52,435 nt of DNA from a virus. Of the stretch, positions 39,598 through 47,488 are shown piece after piece. Both the position numbers and the translations under genes were made by a program. The notes below the pieces were generated by a model, which had not been told where the DNA came from, ran no database searches, and worked only from the letters and a program-made list of their open reading frames with translations. The stretch lies in the IMG/VR virus record IMGVR_UViG_3300044527_000341, positions 1 through 52,435 of that record; one strand, 5' to 3'. Each line of letters begins with the position of its first letter. The stretch's first letter is position 1.

Positions 39598-40812
39598 TTA
39601 CGAGTAGCAACCGACAAGGTTCAAGTCGTTGTTGCAACGCGAGTGACGGATCACATATCCGTACTGCGGGAACACCGGCTTGGAACCGCTGCCGAACACA
39701 GCGCGGAAGAACCCAATGGCACCGTCCGGATTGTTATCACGATCCGGAATATTGCGCCAAGTGAAGTCCCCACGGAAACTGTGAGGGTCAAAGTTCATCG
39801 CACCCGTGCCACTGATCGGCTTCGGGATCAAGGAGGTGAACACATCCTGATGGAAGATGATCGTGTCCTCGAACTCAGCCGTTTCGTAGGCGGGGTTGAT
39901 GTCATATTTGTATCCCTGCGTGCCAGCCGCACTGCGGATGAACGGATACCGGCGCACATAGGAGCCAGCAACCTTATCCCAGCGAGGGGCATAGGGGTCG
40001 ACGAGGTGGTGGAACCCACGATAGGTCCGATTGACGCCCAGAGGGGCGAGCAATTCGTTAACCCGATCGCTCCAGCGGAAGTCCTGACGGATATCCGCAT
40101 TGGAACGGATCAAGTCGTCGGAAGCTTCCGAAGACATGATCGCAAGGAACACCGGAGCTCCGTTGGAACGATCGTACACGTTGTTGCCTGCGCCGTCGCG
40201 GATCAACTTCATGTAGATACGATCCAGGATACCCTGGGTCAGCTTGCTGGTGGGGGAGTTGCCAGCCGCGCCGGTGCCAAGGAACGCACCCGTGCTGACC
40301 TCTTCGAGGTTAGGGCGGGCGATGACCTTGTGATCCGACAGGCGGACGTACTCATCACGATAACGCTCTTTCCAGACTTCGCTCGTGGCGTCGGTGAGGA
40401 TCGCCATGATGTTGGCGAGCTGCTCTTTCCGTTTCAGCGGGAAGCGCAGATCGTTCAAGCAGATGTCCGGGCTATTGAGCGCGGTTTGCTGGAGGTTGTA
40501 GGTCCGAAGGGTCTGACCGAACTCGATCGTTTCGGCGGAAGGGGCGCAAGAGCCCGAGCCGACGCTACCCGTGGGGTAGGCAGGATTCGAGGATAGGTTA
40601 GCCCAAGAGACCTTGGGGGTTCCGTCGCTCTTATAGGGGAGCGAACGTTCGTAGACCAGGACGGAAACGGAATCACCCATCTCATCCGGCCACGCATCTT
40701 GTTTTACGAGCTTGAGCCAAGGAGAGGTGTCGACAGTCCGACGATAGATGTCGGGACCAATACGACCGCTCTCTTTGATCAACAGCTGCTCGACGTCAAA
40801 CGTAGTAGCCAT
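39598..40812 (-). CDS. major capsid protein
   Basis: A 404-residue protein, beginning MATTFDVEQLLIKESGRIGP and ending RHSRCNNDLNLVGCYS. Placement after portal and scaffold genes, the long well-spaced leader, a good AAAGG site and visibly more uniform codon choice than its neighbours all fit the most abundant virion protein. Central stretches (APVFLAIMSSEASDDLIRSN, FHHLVDPYAPRWDKV, FRAVFGSGSKPVFPQYGYVI) are typical of HK97-fold capsid proteins of aquatic phages. No catalytic residues are expected. The assignment rests on order, size and composition; the sequence family is recalled rather than searched. Confidence 0.8.
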   Translation of the reverse strand: MATTFDVEQLLIKESGRIGPDIYRRTVDTSPWLKLVKQDAWPDEMGDSVSVLVYERSLPYKSDGTPKVSWANLSSNPAYPTGSVGSGSCAPSAETIEFGQTLRTYNLQQTALNSPDICLNDLRFPLKRKEQLANIMAILTDATSEVWKERYRDEYVRLSDHKVIARPNLEEVSTGAFLGTGAAGNSPTSKLTQGILDRIYMKLIRDGAGNNVYDRSNGAPVFLAIMSSEASDDLIRSNADIRQDFRWSDRVNELLAPLGVNRTYRGFHHLVDPYAPRWDKVAGSYVRRYPFIRSAAGTQGYKYDINPAYETAEFEDTIIFHQDVFTSLIPKPISGTGAMNFDPHSFRGDFTWRNIPDRDNNPDGAIGFFRAVFGSGSKPVFPQYGYVIRHSRCNNDLNLVGCYS

Positions 40813-40990
40813 TGTAGTAGTTACCTTTCACTAAGGGTTAATGGAATGTAAGCCCAGCAACACTATGTTGTTGGCATCCCATCAGTTTTCCCCGGCGGCA
40901 TCCCGAGAGTTTTTGTTGCCCGACGCATCAGTTGTTTTCAGCTATGCAGCGGCGGCCTGCACTTACGCCCGTGCCTATTCAACCTAGCAA
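40813..40990 (-). promoter_or_regulatory. structured 5' leader of the capsid gene
   Basis: About 180 bases separate the capsid start from the promoter-like motif, unusually long for this genome. On the transcribed strand four hairpins can be drawn: GCAG/CTGC (40946-40960), GCAT with bulge/ATGC (40925-40947), CGGCA/TGCC-G (40896-40922) and CCA-CAACA/TGTTG-TGG (40854-40874). The last is closest to the AAAGG site. No named riboswitch is matched. It may stabilise the mRNA or tune capsid expression. Confidence 0.5.
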
Positions 40991-40993
40991 CTC

Positions 40994-41022
40994 TAAAAAT
41001 AACACCCTATAGAATCTGTCAA
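40994..41022 (-). promoter_or_regulatory. promoter-like motif upstream of the capsid gene
   Basis: Reading leftward: CTTGACA, six bases after TTGAC a TAT, two bases later GGTGTTA, then TTTTTAG. TTGACA is a perfect sigma70 -35; the best -10 is TATTTT at a short 15-base spacing. The same spaced pattern lies before the portal gene. The TGA stop of the upstream glycosyltransferase gene lies inside TTGACA. Confidence 0.55.
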
Positions 41023-41723
41023 GTGGGTGTATTTAATATTTTTTCGATTTCTGGCAGACATTCCTTAATACCGCCCCACGACCAAAATTGCCGAACATAG
41101 ACCTCTTCTTGGTGCGGGTCTTTCCACTCAAACTTAGACCGAAACTTTTCCCAGGCAAAAGCACCCAAAACATTAAACTCCGAAAAGCTTTTGTGCGGAC
41201 GGGAGGTTACATAATCGGCTAGAGGCTTTCTATGCCTAGCTTCAAGATAGGTTCTAAGCTCGTTGTATATCCACCTAGGGTACACAAAAGGGTGCCTACG
41301 CATAAACTCAAACTGGGGAACCCATCCAAGTGTTTCTGCAACAATAGGTTGCCAATGGCAACCTTCGAGTTTTGAATATGGTTCATAAAAAGCTATGGGT
41401 CTTCCTTCTGTAATTAAGAGCTCTGGGGAGATCGGTTTTGTCCAAATTGTATCGGAATCAAAATGACAGACATAGTCGGAGTCTGTGTAGGTGTCGGCCA
41501 AAAGTTTTGTGACCTGTTGTCCAAGGTAATCGTCGGGGTATTTGGGGCATTCGTGCACCTTTTCCTTGGTTAAGTGTTTAAGGAGGTGTCCATCACCCTC
41601 TGGGACAACAATGTGGATATCTCTAAAACCTCTGGCAAATAGTTCGCATGACTTTAGGCAGTGAGCCAGCCATTCAAAATCCCCACGATAGCTTCTAATA
41701 AAAAGGTCTACCGAGGCCGACAT
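41019..41723 (-). CDS. DUF6492-like glycosyltransferase
   Basis: A 234-residue protein. The start ASVDLFIRSYRGDFEWLAHC, the central DxD-bearing YVCHFDSDTIW, and W-rich C-terminus resemble DUF6492, a GT-A-fold glycosyltransferase-like family. The DSD motif would hold the metal and sugar nucleotide. It is the last of four cassette genes and probably takes part in making or attaching a glycan. ATG 41723 overlaps the preceding gene by 16 bases. Acceptor unknown: virion proteins or host surface polysaccharide are possibilities. Confidence 0.72.
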   Translation of the reverse strand: MSASVDLFIRSYRGDFEWLAHCLKSCELFARGFRDIHIVVPEGDGHLLKHLTKEKVHECPKYPDDYLGQQVTKLLADTYTDSDYVCHFDSDTIWTKPISPELLITEGRPIAFYEPYSKLEGCHWQPIVAETLGWVPQFEFMRRHPFVYPRWIYNELRTYLEARHRKPLADYVTSRPHKSFSEFNVLGAFAWEKFRSKFEWKDPHQEEVYVRQFWSWGGIKECLPEIEKILNTPT

Positions 41724-42415
41724 AAGATATCGTACTGGAACCGATTTGGTTCTGGGTGTGGCTCCATATCATATTTTAACTCATCAGATATATACTCCAA
41801 AAGGCCTTCTAGGCTTTCACCCTGGCGGTAAAGAGCGTTGCTGTTGCACTCAACCCAAAGCATAGGCCGATAAGCCTCAATTGTTTGTCTGGCTCCACGC
41901 AAAGCAGAAATTTCGTGACCCTCGACATCAAGCTTGAAAAAGTTCAGCTTTTTCAAGTTAATCGAGTCCAGATCCAGAACAACGACTTTCTCGATCCCGG
42001 CACCTCCAAGATGGCCAGCACCGGCATTGGGGGAATTCGAGTACACATATTCCCCACGCTTGTCGCTTAAGCCATAAGGCATACTCACGGCCTTCGGGCA
42101 ATTGTGGACTAGACATTCAAAAGCTTTTGGGTTTGGTTCAAAAGCGTATACGGCTCCAGACGCACCAACTTTCTCGAGATAGGCGATTGTGTGATCACCA
42201 ATAAAAGCACCGGCGTCGACAACAAAATCACCTTCGTTGATATTCGGAAGAATAAAGCTCAAGGAATAATCGTCGTGGGCAAGCTTACCGGACTCCTGCA
42301 CCCACTTTGATATGTGGGTGTCACCTTCAATCACCGCAAGGTTATTTGGGAGAAGTTTCACAAGTTGCGAGTGTAGTCGATAGGTTTGTTTAGGCCAACA
42401 CCTTCTTTTTGACAA
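41708..42415 (-). CDS. FkbM-family methyltransferase
   Basis: A 235-residue SAM-dependent methyltransferase. Motif I is VVDAGAFIGDHT near residue 66, FEPNP near 92 gives the ribose-binding acidic residue, and FFKLDVEGHE near 160 is the FkbM signature. FkbM enzymes commonly O-methylate sugars or small molecules, so it probably caps a glycan made by the neighbouring transferases. The annotated start is TTG 42415, overlapping the previous gene by 26 bases without a clear binding site; the first part could be shorter. Confidence 0.82.
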   Translation of the reverse strand: MSKRRCWPKQTYRLHSQLVKLLPNNLAVIEGDTHISKWVQESGKLAHDDYSLSFILPNINEGDFVVDAGAFIGDHTIAYLEKVGASGAVYAFEPNPKAFECLVHNCPKAVSMPYGLSDKRGEYVYSNSPNAGAGHLGGAGIEKVVVLDLDSINLKKLNFFKLDVEGHEISALRGARQTIEAYRPMLWVECNSNALYRQGESLEGLLEYISDELKYDMEPHPEPNRFQYDILCRPR

Positions 42416-43052
42416 AATTTAAAAGTTTAACTTTATTCCCGATACCCCTAACCCAATTGGCGTGATGCATAAGTATGCTTTTGGGTATTTCAAGATCCTC
42501 TTGCCCTTCCCAGATTTGGTTGTTGGTCGCTGACGAAATTGTATAATACTTTTCGTTTGGGAGGAAATCGAAGGAAATCGTATCGGCTATGGTGTTTGCC
42601 GCAAGTTGTTCATCCTGGTACTTCGGTAGAAGATCCAGAATTTTTTCGTAAAAGCCTTCCGATGTCGAATTGCACTTAACCAAGACAAATCCTGTGCACA
42701 TGCGGTTTTTATGTTCTGGTTTTGGGGCATCGTCCTGGAACAAAATATCAACGCCATCTCGCCTCTGGCTCAAAATGTCCTCTGCAAAACCTTCAAAAAA
42801 CTGGACATCGGCGTCAGAAAGAACCACAAAATTACCAAAATTGCTTCTTATGATCTTTAGGATCAGCCTAACTTTATCGAGCATAGCGTAAGACCACCCT
42901 TCAGAAAAATATTCGCCAGCTTCTGTCCTTTGAGGCAACTCGGCAAAATTTAATGACAATAAATTTTTTGGGTCTGCTCTGAAAAAAGAAGGCTTGAAAA
43001 ACTCTAGGAATATTGGTTTGTGGGATTGGGAGAAAAACGAAAAGACTTTCAC
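42390..43052 (-). CDS. nucleotide-diphospho-sugar transferase-like protein
   Basis: A 220-residue protein of the GT-A glycosyltransferase kind. VVLSDADVQFF carries the DxD metal motif, MCTGFVLVKCN follows as in nucleotide-diphospho-sugar transferases, then YQDEQLAANTI and the C-terminal ILMHHANWVRGIGNK contains the family's late histidines. The stop overlaps the FkbM start region and the start overlaps the previous stop (ATGA at 43049). It is a cassette member with the same likely pathway. Confidence 0.75.
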   Translation of the reverse strand: MKVFSFFSQSHKPIFLEFFKPSFFRADPKNLLSLNFAELPQRTEAGEYFSEGWSYAMLDKVRLILKIIRSNFGNFVVLSDADVQFFEGFAEDILSQRRDGVDILFQDDAPKPEHKNRMCTGFVLVKCNSTSEGFYEKILDLLPKYQDEQLAANTIADTISFDFLPNEKYYTISSATNNQIWEGQEDLEIPKSILMHHANWVRGIGNKVKLLNFVKKKVLA

Positions 43053-43717
43053 ACCTTAAGTTCCCTCAATCGGTCAATGAATGAGCTATTTTTACATTGA
43101 TGGAACAAAACAGTTTTAGGCTTGAGGATGTCGGTTAAGCTTTTTTTGTCTGGGAAATCAAAATCACGTTTCTGACTCCAAATGTGCTGGATGAGTTCCG
43201 TCCAGTGTGCGTTGTTGACGATATCGTCAGCGCAAGCAACGTCCCAAGCGATGCGATCCAACTTGCAAACATATTGGGCTTGGTGGAGAACATCTGCCGG
43301 GTAAACAGCATTGCCGCTCATATGTAGCGGGACATTCTCGGCTACTACTCTCGCTCCCATAAAGGGCTTACCACACGAATTGTACTCAGCCTCAATCTGA
43401 TCGATCCAGGAGGGGACGATAGGGACACAATCTGCCTCAAACCAGAGGAATGGGCGTTTGATGTCCCAAGTAATATGCTGGCAAAGTCTTTTAAAAAGGT
43501 GGTTCGGGCTCTGAGGCCAGCCACGTTCATCCTCGTCGTGGGGGACAAAGAAACTTGTTTTGGCAAACGGGCTTTTGAAGGCCGATGTGTCGACCCTTTT
43601 GGATGCGGAAATGATGAGCTCATGTTTCTCCGTGGGTGTCTTGATCTCCTCAATCCAGTCCAGCAAGCGTTGCGCGGCTGGTGCGTCCAGATGGCTGGTT
43701 GGCAAAACCAAAAGCAT
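43049..43717 (-). CDS. glycosyltransferase-like protein
   Basis: A 222-residue protein starting MLLVLPTSHLDAPAAQRLLD. FLWFEADCVPIVPSWIDQIE carries an ExD in place of DxD, and MGARVV and MSGNAVYPADV follow; this set recurs in phage-encoded proteins annotated as glycosyltransferases. It is the first gene of the cassette, four bases after the beta-helix gene. Substrate unknown. Confidence 0.68.
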   Translation of the reverse strand: MLLVLPTSHLDAPAAQRLLDWIEEIKTPTEKHELIISASKRVDTSAFKSPFAKTSFFVPHDEDERGWPQSPNHLFKRLCQHITWDIKRPFLWFEADCVPIVPSWIDQIEAEYNSCGKPFMGARVVAENVPLHMSGNAVYPADVLHQAQYVCKLDRIAWDVACADDIVNNAHWTELIQHIWSQKRDFDFPDKKSLTDILKPKTVLFHQCKNSSFIDRLRELKV

Positions 43718-43721
43718 CGGA

Positions 43722-45530
43722 CTACCCTAGGGCAATAATGTCGGCTGGTATAGCGGTTTTTTTAAGTTTCTCGCCAACTGAACCAGGTGTGCTGGAAGCC
43801 GACGAAAGAGCGTAGTCCCAGACGTTGGCCTGGGTTAAGACGGCGGTACCGACGGTGTTGTCCACCGCTACGCCTGCGGCCACGGAGCTTGCGGCTGGGA
43901 CGGCACAGGTGCCGGTAAGGTTGCCTGCGTTGTAGGTGACACCGGAACGGACGTTGGTGACGGCTGGCATTAGGCCAGCGGCGTTTCCATCAACGAGGGT
44001 TTTGGTCCCAGCGGCTGAAGTGTAAAATTTTGCGGTGTTTGTTGAATCGTCGATCAGCTGGAACACTCCTGGTCCGCTTATGGGGGTATTTCCACGAGCC
44101 CCGAACTCAAGTTTCTTAAATCGAATAATCGGGTTTACGTTCTGAGCATTAGCCGCATAGGTAAAACCGTTTATACCAACAGAACCTGGACCAAAATCGT
44201 TTCCAACAAGTTTATCTGCTATTAAAGTGGCCGTAGAAGAAGCACTATAACCATGGGCAGCAGATCCAATACCTGCGGTAATCGTACCGTTAACCGTAAT
44301 CACTGAATTAACTTCGTTAGAGATCCCAACACCAGCTGCCCCAGAGCCGCCAACAACATTACCATTTATAGTTGCTGGTGAGTTATTGTTCGAACGATAA
44401 GCTATAGAAGTACTTCCTCCTCCTCCCCCGGTTAAATTGCCATTTATAAGAATTACTTGTCCGGAATTACCAGACCAAAAAGTATAATTTTGGGTTGTTG
44501 AATTCCCGGCAATCACGTCACCTGTCTGAGTATATTGAGAGCCACTCCCAACAAGATAAACGGCTCCGCTTTGCGTACCAACACCAGAAGTAGAGCCGTA
44601 AATACTTCCATTCACAACCAGTAACCCACCAGCCCTGTGCACAATAGCCGCCTCGCTTTGAGATCCTCCTGCTCCGGTGGAAGCTGCGTAGACATTTCCG
44701 TTAACAGTTATGGTTGCCCCACCATTTATGTCGATTGCTCGGTTTACCAGTGTTCCCGTCACATTACCTGTGATGGTACAAGGGATGGAATTTGTATTGT
44801 GGTAATATGCTGGGTTACCGAAACCACCTACCCCAGAAGCCCCTCCTGTAAGATTACAATTTATAATTGTGGAAGAAGGTGCGATAGATGCTCCAGTAGG
44901 ACTCCAACCAACAGATAATGCTGCAGTACTACCACTTGTGGAGGTCCCGCCAATCAAAGCTGAACCACTATTAATTTGAGTAAATGTTGGGATATTATTA
45001 GAATTAAATAAACTTATTCCGTTACAACTGTTTCCACCAGTTCCTCCACGAACTGTCCCAGTCACATATAAGGAGCCACCAGCATGTCGTACCCCTTCGG
45101 AATTAGTTACGCTTCCACCAGTTATATTCCCGTTAATTGTGACCGTGGGGTAATCGGAAAGACTGGACGATACGAAAGAATAAGCCCCCATCGTAAATGT
45201 GGAGTTGGCATTTGTGCCTGCCGTTACCGCTCCGTTTAAGGTAAAGTTAACTGTTCCAGCAACAATGGTCACAACTGACCCGTTGGCCGCTGAGATAACA
45301 TTTGCGTTAACGACTCGTGTTCCGGAAGTCTGGCTTTGGAAAGTCCCTCCTGCCGTGATTGCGGGACTGCCGACCGCGGCGTTACGTAAACTGATCACCG
45401 TAACATTTTGATCAATGGTTACGGTTCTGTTATTGGCGTAAACATCGTCAGCGGATGTGGGCAGTGTTCCACCGTCCCATGTGGCGGTGCTAGACCAATT
45501 TCCGTTGGCAACGGCGTAACGAATGGCCAT
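43722..45530 (-). CDS. beta-helix surface protein with G8-like N-terminus
   Basis: A 602-residue Gly/Asn/Thr/Ser-rich protein. The first 45 residues (NGNWSSTATWDGGTLPTSAD, then VTIDQNVTV) look like a G8-type beta domain. Residues about 60-450 contain many short TINGNVTGG-like repeats, a parallel beta-helix signature. The C-terminus (NVWDYALSSASSTPGSVGEK) resembles fibre or decoration-protein ends. Position within the head gene block suggests a capsid spike or decoration, and the glycosyltransferase cassette next door makes it a candidate glycosylation substrate. Not enzyme-like; no catalytic residues are seen. Confidence 0.65.
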   Translation of the reverse strand: MAIRYAVANGNWSSTATWDGGTLPTSADDVYANNRTVTIDQNVTVISLRNAAVGSPAITAGGTFQSQTSGTRVVNANVISAANGSVVTIVAGTVNFTLNGAVTAGTNANSTFTMGAYSFVSSSLSDYPTVTINGNITGGSVTNSEGVRHAGGSLYVTGTVRGGTGGNSCNGISLFNSNNIPTFTQINSGSALIGGTSTSGSTAALSVGWSPTGASIAPSSTIINCNLTGGASGVGGFGNPAYYHNTNSIPCTITGNVTGTLVNRAIDINGGATITVNGNVYAASTGAGGSQSEAAIVHRAGGLLVVNGSIYGSTSGVGTQSGAVYLVGSGSQYTQTGDVIAGNSTTQNYTFWSGNSGQVILINGNLTGGGGGSTSIAYRSNNNSPATINGNVVGGSGAAGVGISNEVNSVITVNGTITAGIGSAAHGYSASSTATLIADKLVGNDFGPGSVGINGFTYAANAQNVNPIIRFKKLEFGARGNTPISGPGVFQLIDDSTNTAKFYTSAAGTKTLVDGNAAGLMPAVTNVRSGVTYNAGNLTGTCAVPAASSVAAGVAVDNTVGTAVLTQANVWDYALSSASSTPGSVGEKLKKTAIPADIIALG

Positions 45531-45531
45531 A

Positions 45532-45894
45532 TCAGGTCTTCGTCAGGCTGGTGAGGTTTCCACTTCCGTCGTACCCGAGCGTGAGCGTGGCGACCGTGGT
45601 TCCACCTGCCCCTCCAGTCTTGTAGGTCACGGACGTCAGATTCCCACTGGTGTAGCCGAGGGCTCGGTAATCGTGTGTTGGGATGTTCCACCCAGCAATG
45701 TTCCCGACGCTAACCGAGCCAGACACGCTGGCTGGAACTGGCGTAGCCCGAAGTTCCGCATCCGTCAATCCTCCGCCAGACGCTCCTCCAGTCTTTGCAT
45801 CGATGGATTGCAGAAGACTATTAATCTTCTGTAAAGACCTCGGCTCCCTGTCTTGAGGGAGAGGTGCGTCACCTTCTGGGAAGAAGGATGGCAT
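45532..45894 (-). CDS. small structural-type protein
   Basis: A 120-residue protein. The N-terminus is Pro-rich and charged (PLPQDREPRSLQKINSLL); a Gly stretch leads to TDAELRATPVPASVSG, a motif I recall from phage structural proteins, and a beta C-terminus (YTSGNLTSVTYKTGGAGGTT). Located between scaffold and beta-helix genes, it may attach the latter to the capsid. Function unproven. Confidence 0.55.
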   Translation of the reverse strand: MPSFFPEGDAPLPQDREPRSLQKINSLLQSIDAKTGGASGGGLTDAELRATPVPASVSGSVSVGNIAGWNIPTHDYRALGYTSGNLTSVTYKTGGAGGTTVATLTLGYDGSGNLTSLTKT

Positions 45895-45903
45895 CTTTTC
45901 CTA

Positions 45904-47166
45904 TCAGACTCTGGAGATTGCGTCCAAGAAGCTTAAGCCAGGATCGGCGTCGTTCTTGTCCACAACTTGACCAGCACCAGTTCCAGGGGTTGCCTTGCGG
46001 TATTCGGCCAAGCTACTCTTTAGGCTAACCATCTCTTGGTTCGTCTTGGAGACATAGTCCTTGAACACTTGGACAACCAAGGGGAGGGTGACGGCTTGGT
46101 AAGTCAAAGCCGCACGCTGACGATGGTCGAGCGGCTCGGCATCAAGTCTCTCAGCCTGCGAGCGAAGCTGATCGATAGTCTGGTTCCACTGATCGTTGCC
46201 GTCAATCTTCTTGAGCAACGGAAGTTCGGATTGGAAACTTTCCCAGACTTCGCCGAAAGCCTTCTTGGCATCGGCATCGTATTTGGCTCGCTCCACACGC
46301 TCTTCTTCCTCTTCGGCCTTGGTCAAGGCTTCGAGGGTCGCCTTGCTTTCCTTGACCATTTCGTCTCGCTTGGAGTTGATCTGAATCAACTCGTCGACCT
46401 TCATCCGAACAGCCAAAGCATCGGCGGCGTCCATTTCACCAGTCAACTCCTTGAGGAGAACTCGGCGTTTGGCTCCGTCTGTCTCGTTGACTGCTTCCAG
46501 AATCGTGGACGGGCGGACATCGTAGACCTTGGCGATGTCGGAGATGGTCTGGACTGCGGCCTTGGTAGGCTCGGCAATATTGACCTTGTATTCGCTGGTG
46601 GCTTCAATGCGGCCAACGCGAAGTTCGCCTTCCAGTTCTTCCCGCTCTTTCTGGAACTGCTCGAGCTTGGTCTGGAGTTCCTTGAGTTGGGCGTCGGTCT
46701 GTACATCGCCACCTTTTTCCGAAACAGCCTCGGTTCGGGTAGCGACCTTAGTCTCAAACTCTTTCAGTTTGGCTTTGGCGTCGCGCAACTCCTTGGTGAG
46801 CTTGGCAAAGGCGGTCTGAGCGGCGGGTGCTGTGCCTTCTGGGAGAGCCTCAATAGGCTCTTCCGTTTTGGCTTCGGCAGGCTTTTCCGCAAAAGCCTTG
46901 TCATCTACACCGATTTTCCCGAGCTCGTTAAGAATGAAAGAAGGGGTTGCGGTCGTCTCTTTGGCGGGAGCTTCTGTAGCTTTGGGTGTCGTGGACGTAG
47001 GCTCTGGTGCTTTCGGAGTGGCAACCTCCTGCGGTGCGGTTTTCGGCGGAGCAACATCGACGGGAGCCGATGTGCCGAGTGCGGCATCAAGAGCCTCAGA
47101 AAGGCTGACGCCAGCGGAGGGTTTCGTTGCGGGGGTTGGGGTCGTCTCGGTTGTTGCTGTTGACAT
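45904..47166 (-). CDS. probable scaffolding protein
   Basis: A 420-residue acidic protein. The first 110 residues are Pro/Ala/Thr/Glu-rich and disordered; the rest is long charged coiled coil (AKLTKELRDAKAKLKEFETK, KLEQFQKEREELEGELRVGR, TLEALTKAEEEEERVERAKY). This composition, and location between portal and capsid genes, is standard for phage scaffolding proteins that guide capsid assembly and then leave. GAGGA precedes the ATG. Confidence 0.72.
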   Translation of the reverse strand: MSTATTETTPTPATKPSAGVSLSEALDAALGTSAPVDVAPPKTAPQEVATPKAPEPTSTTPKATEAPAKETTATPSFILNELGKIGVDDKAFAEKPAEAKTEEPIEALPEGTAPAAQTAFAKLTKELRDAKAKLKEFETKVATRTEAVSEKGGDVQTDAQLKELQTKLEQFQKEREELEGELRVGRIEATSEYKVNIAEPTKAAVQTISDIAKVYDVRPSTILEAVNETDGAKRRVLLKELTGEMDAADALAVRMKVDELIQINSKRDEMVKESKATLEALTKAEEEEERVERAKYDADAKKAFGEVWESFQSELPLLKKIDGNDQWNQTIDQLRSQAERLDAEPLDHRQRAALTYQAVTLPLVVQVFKDYVSKTNQEMVSLKSSLAEYRKATPGTGAGQVVDKNDADPGLSFLDAISRV

Positions 47167-47169
47167 AAA

Positions 47170-47457
47170 TTAGTCCTCTTTCTTTGCGTCCGACCAAGGT
47201 TCGGGAAGCGGTTGATTTTGACGTTTGATTTCCTTTAGAGCCTCAATGTTTCGCAGAGCGTCAAAGTACCCTTCACGACGTGCGTTCATCAAGGCGTTAA
47301 ACTGCACGGCATCTGTGCCAGTCGGGACTTGCATTTGAGTCGGCCACGCAATGTCGCGCAACACGGCAAACCCGGCTTTTAAGGCTTGGTTGGTTTCCCA
47401 AAGTTGTTTCCATTCTAGTTGAAGATCTTCCCGCCTTGCCCAATCAGTTATTTTCAT
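47170..47457 (-). CDS. small hypothetical protein
   Basis: A 95-residue protein beginning MKITDWARREDLQLEWKQLW and ending LPEPWSDAKKED. Helical with two W-rich ends. It lies between portal and scaffold, where small head-assembly proteins are common. No family is recognised. Confidence 0.58.
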   Translation of the reverse strand: MKITDWARREDLQLEWKQLWETNQALKAGFAVLRDIAWPTQMQVPTGTDAVQFNALMNARREGYFDALRNIEALKEIKRQNQPLPEPWSDAKKED

Positions 47458-47488
47458 ATGACCGCAGACTTTATTGAGTCAGCGTCAA

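Noticed and set aside
39538-40596. 352-codon rightward frame opposite the capsid gene
   Set aside because: Produced by the capsid gene's strong codon bias; no other support.
46036-47163. 375-codon rightward frame opposite the scaffold gene
   Set aside because: Mirror of the Glu/Lys/Ala-rich scaffold; the Leu/Gly/Phe-rich product has no motif.
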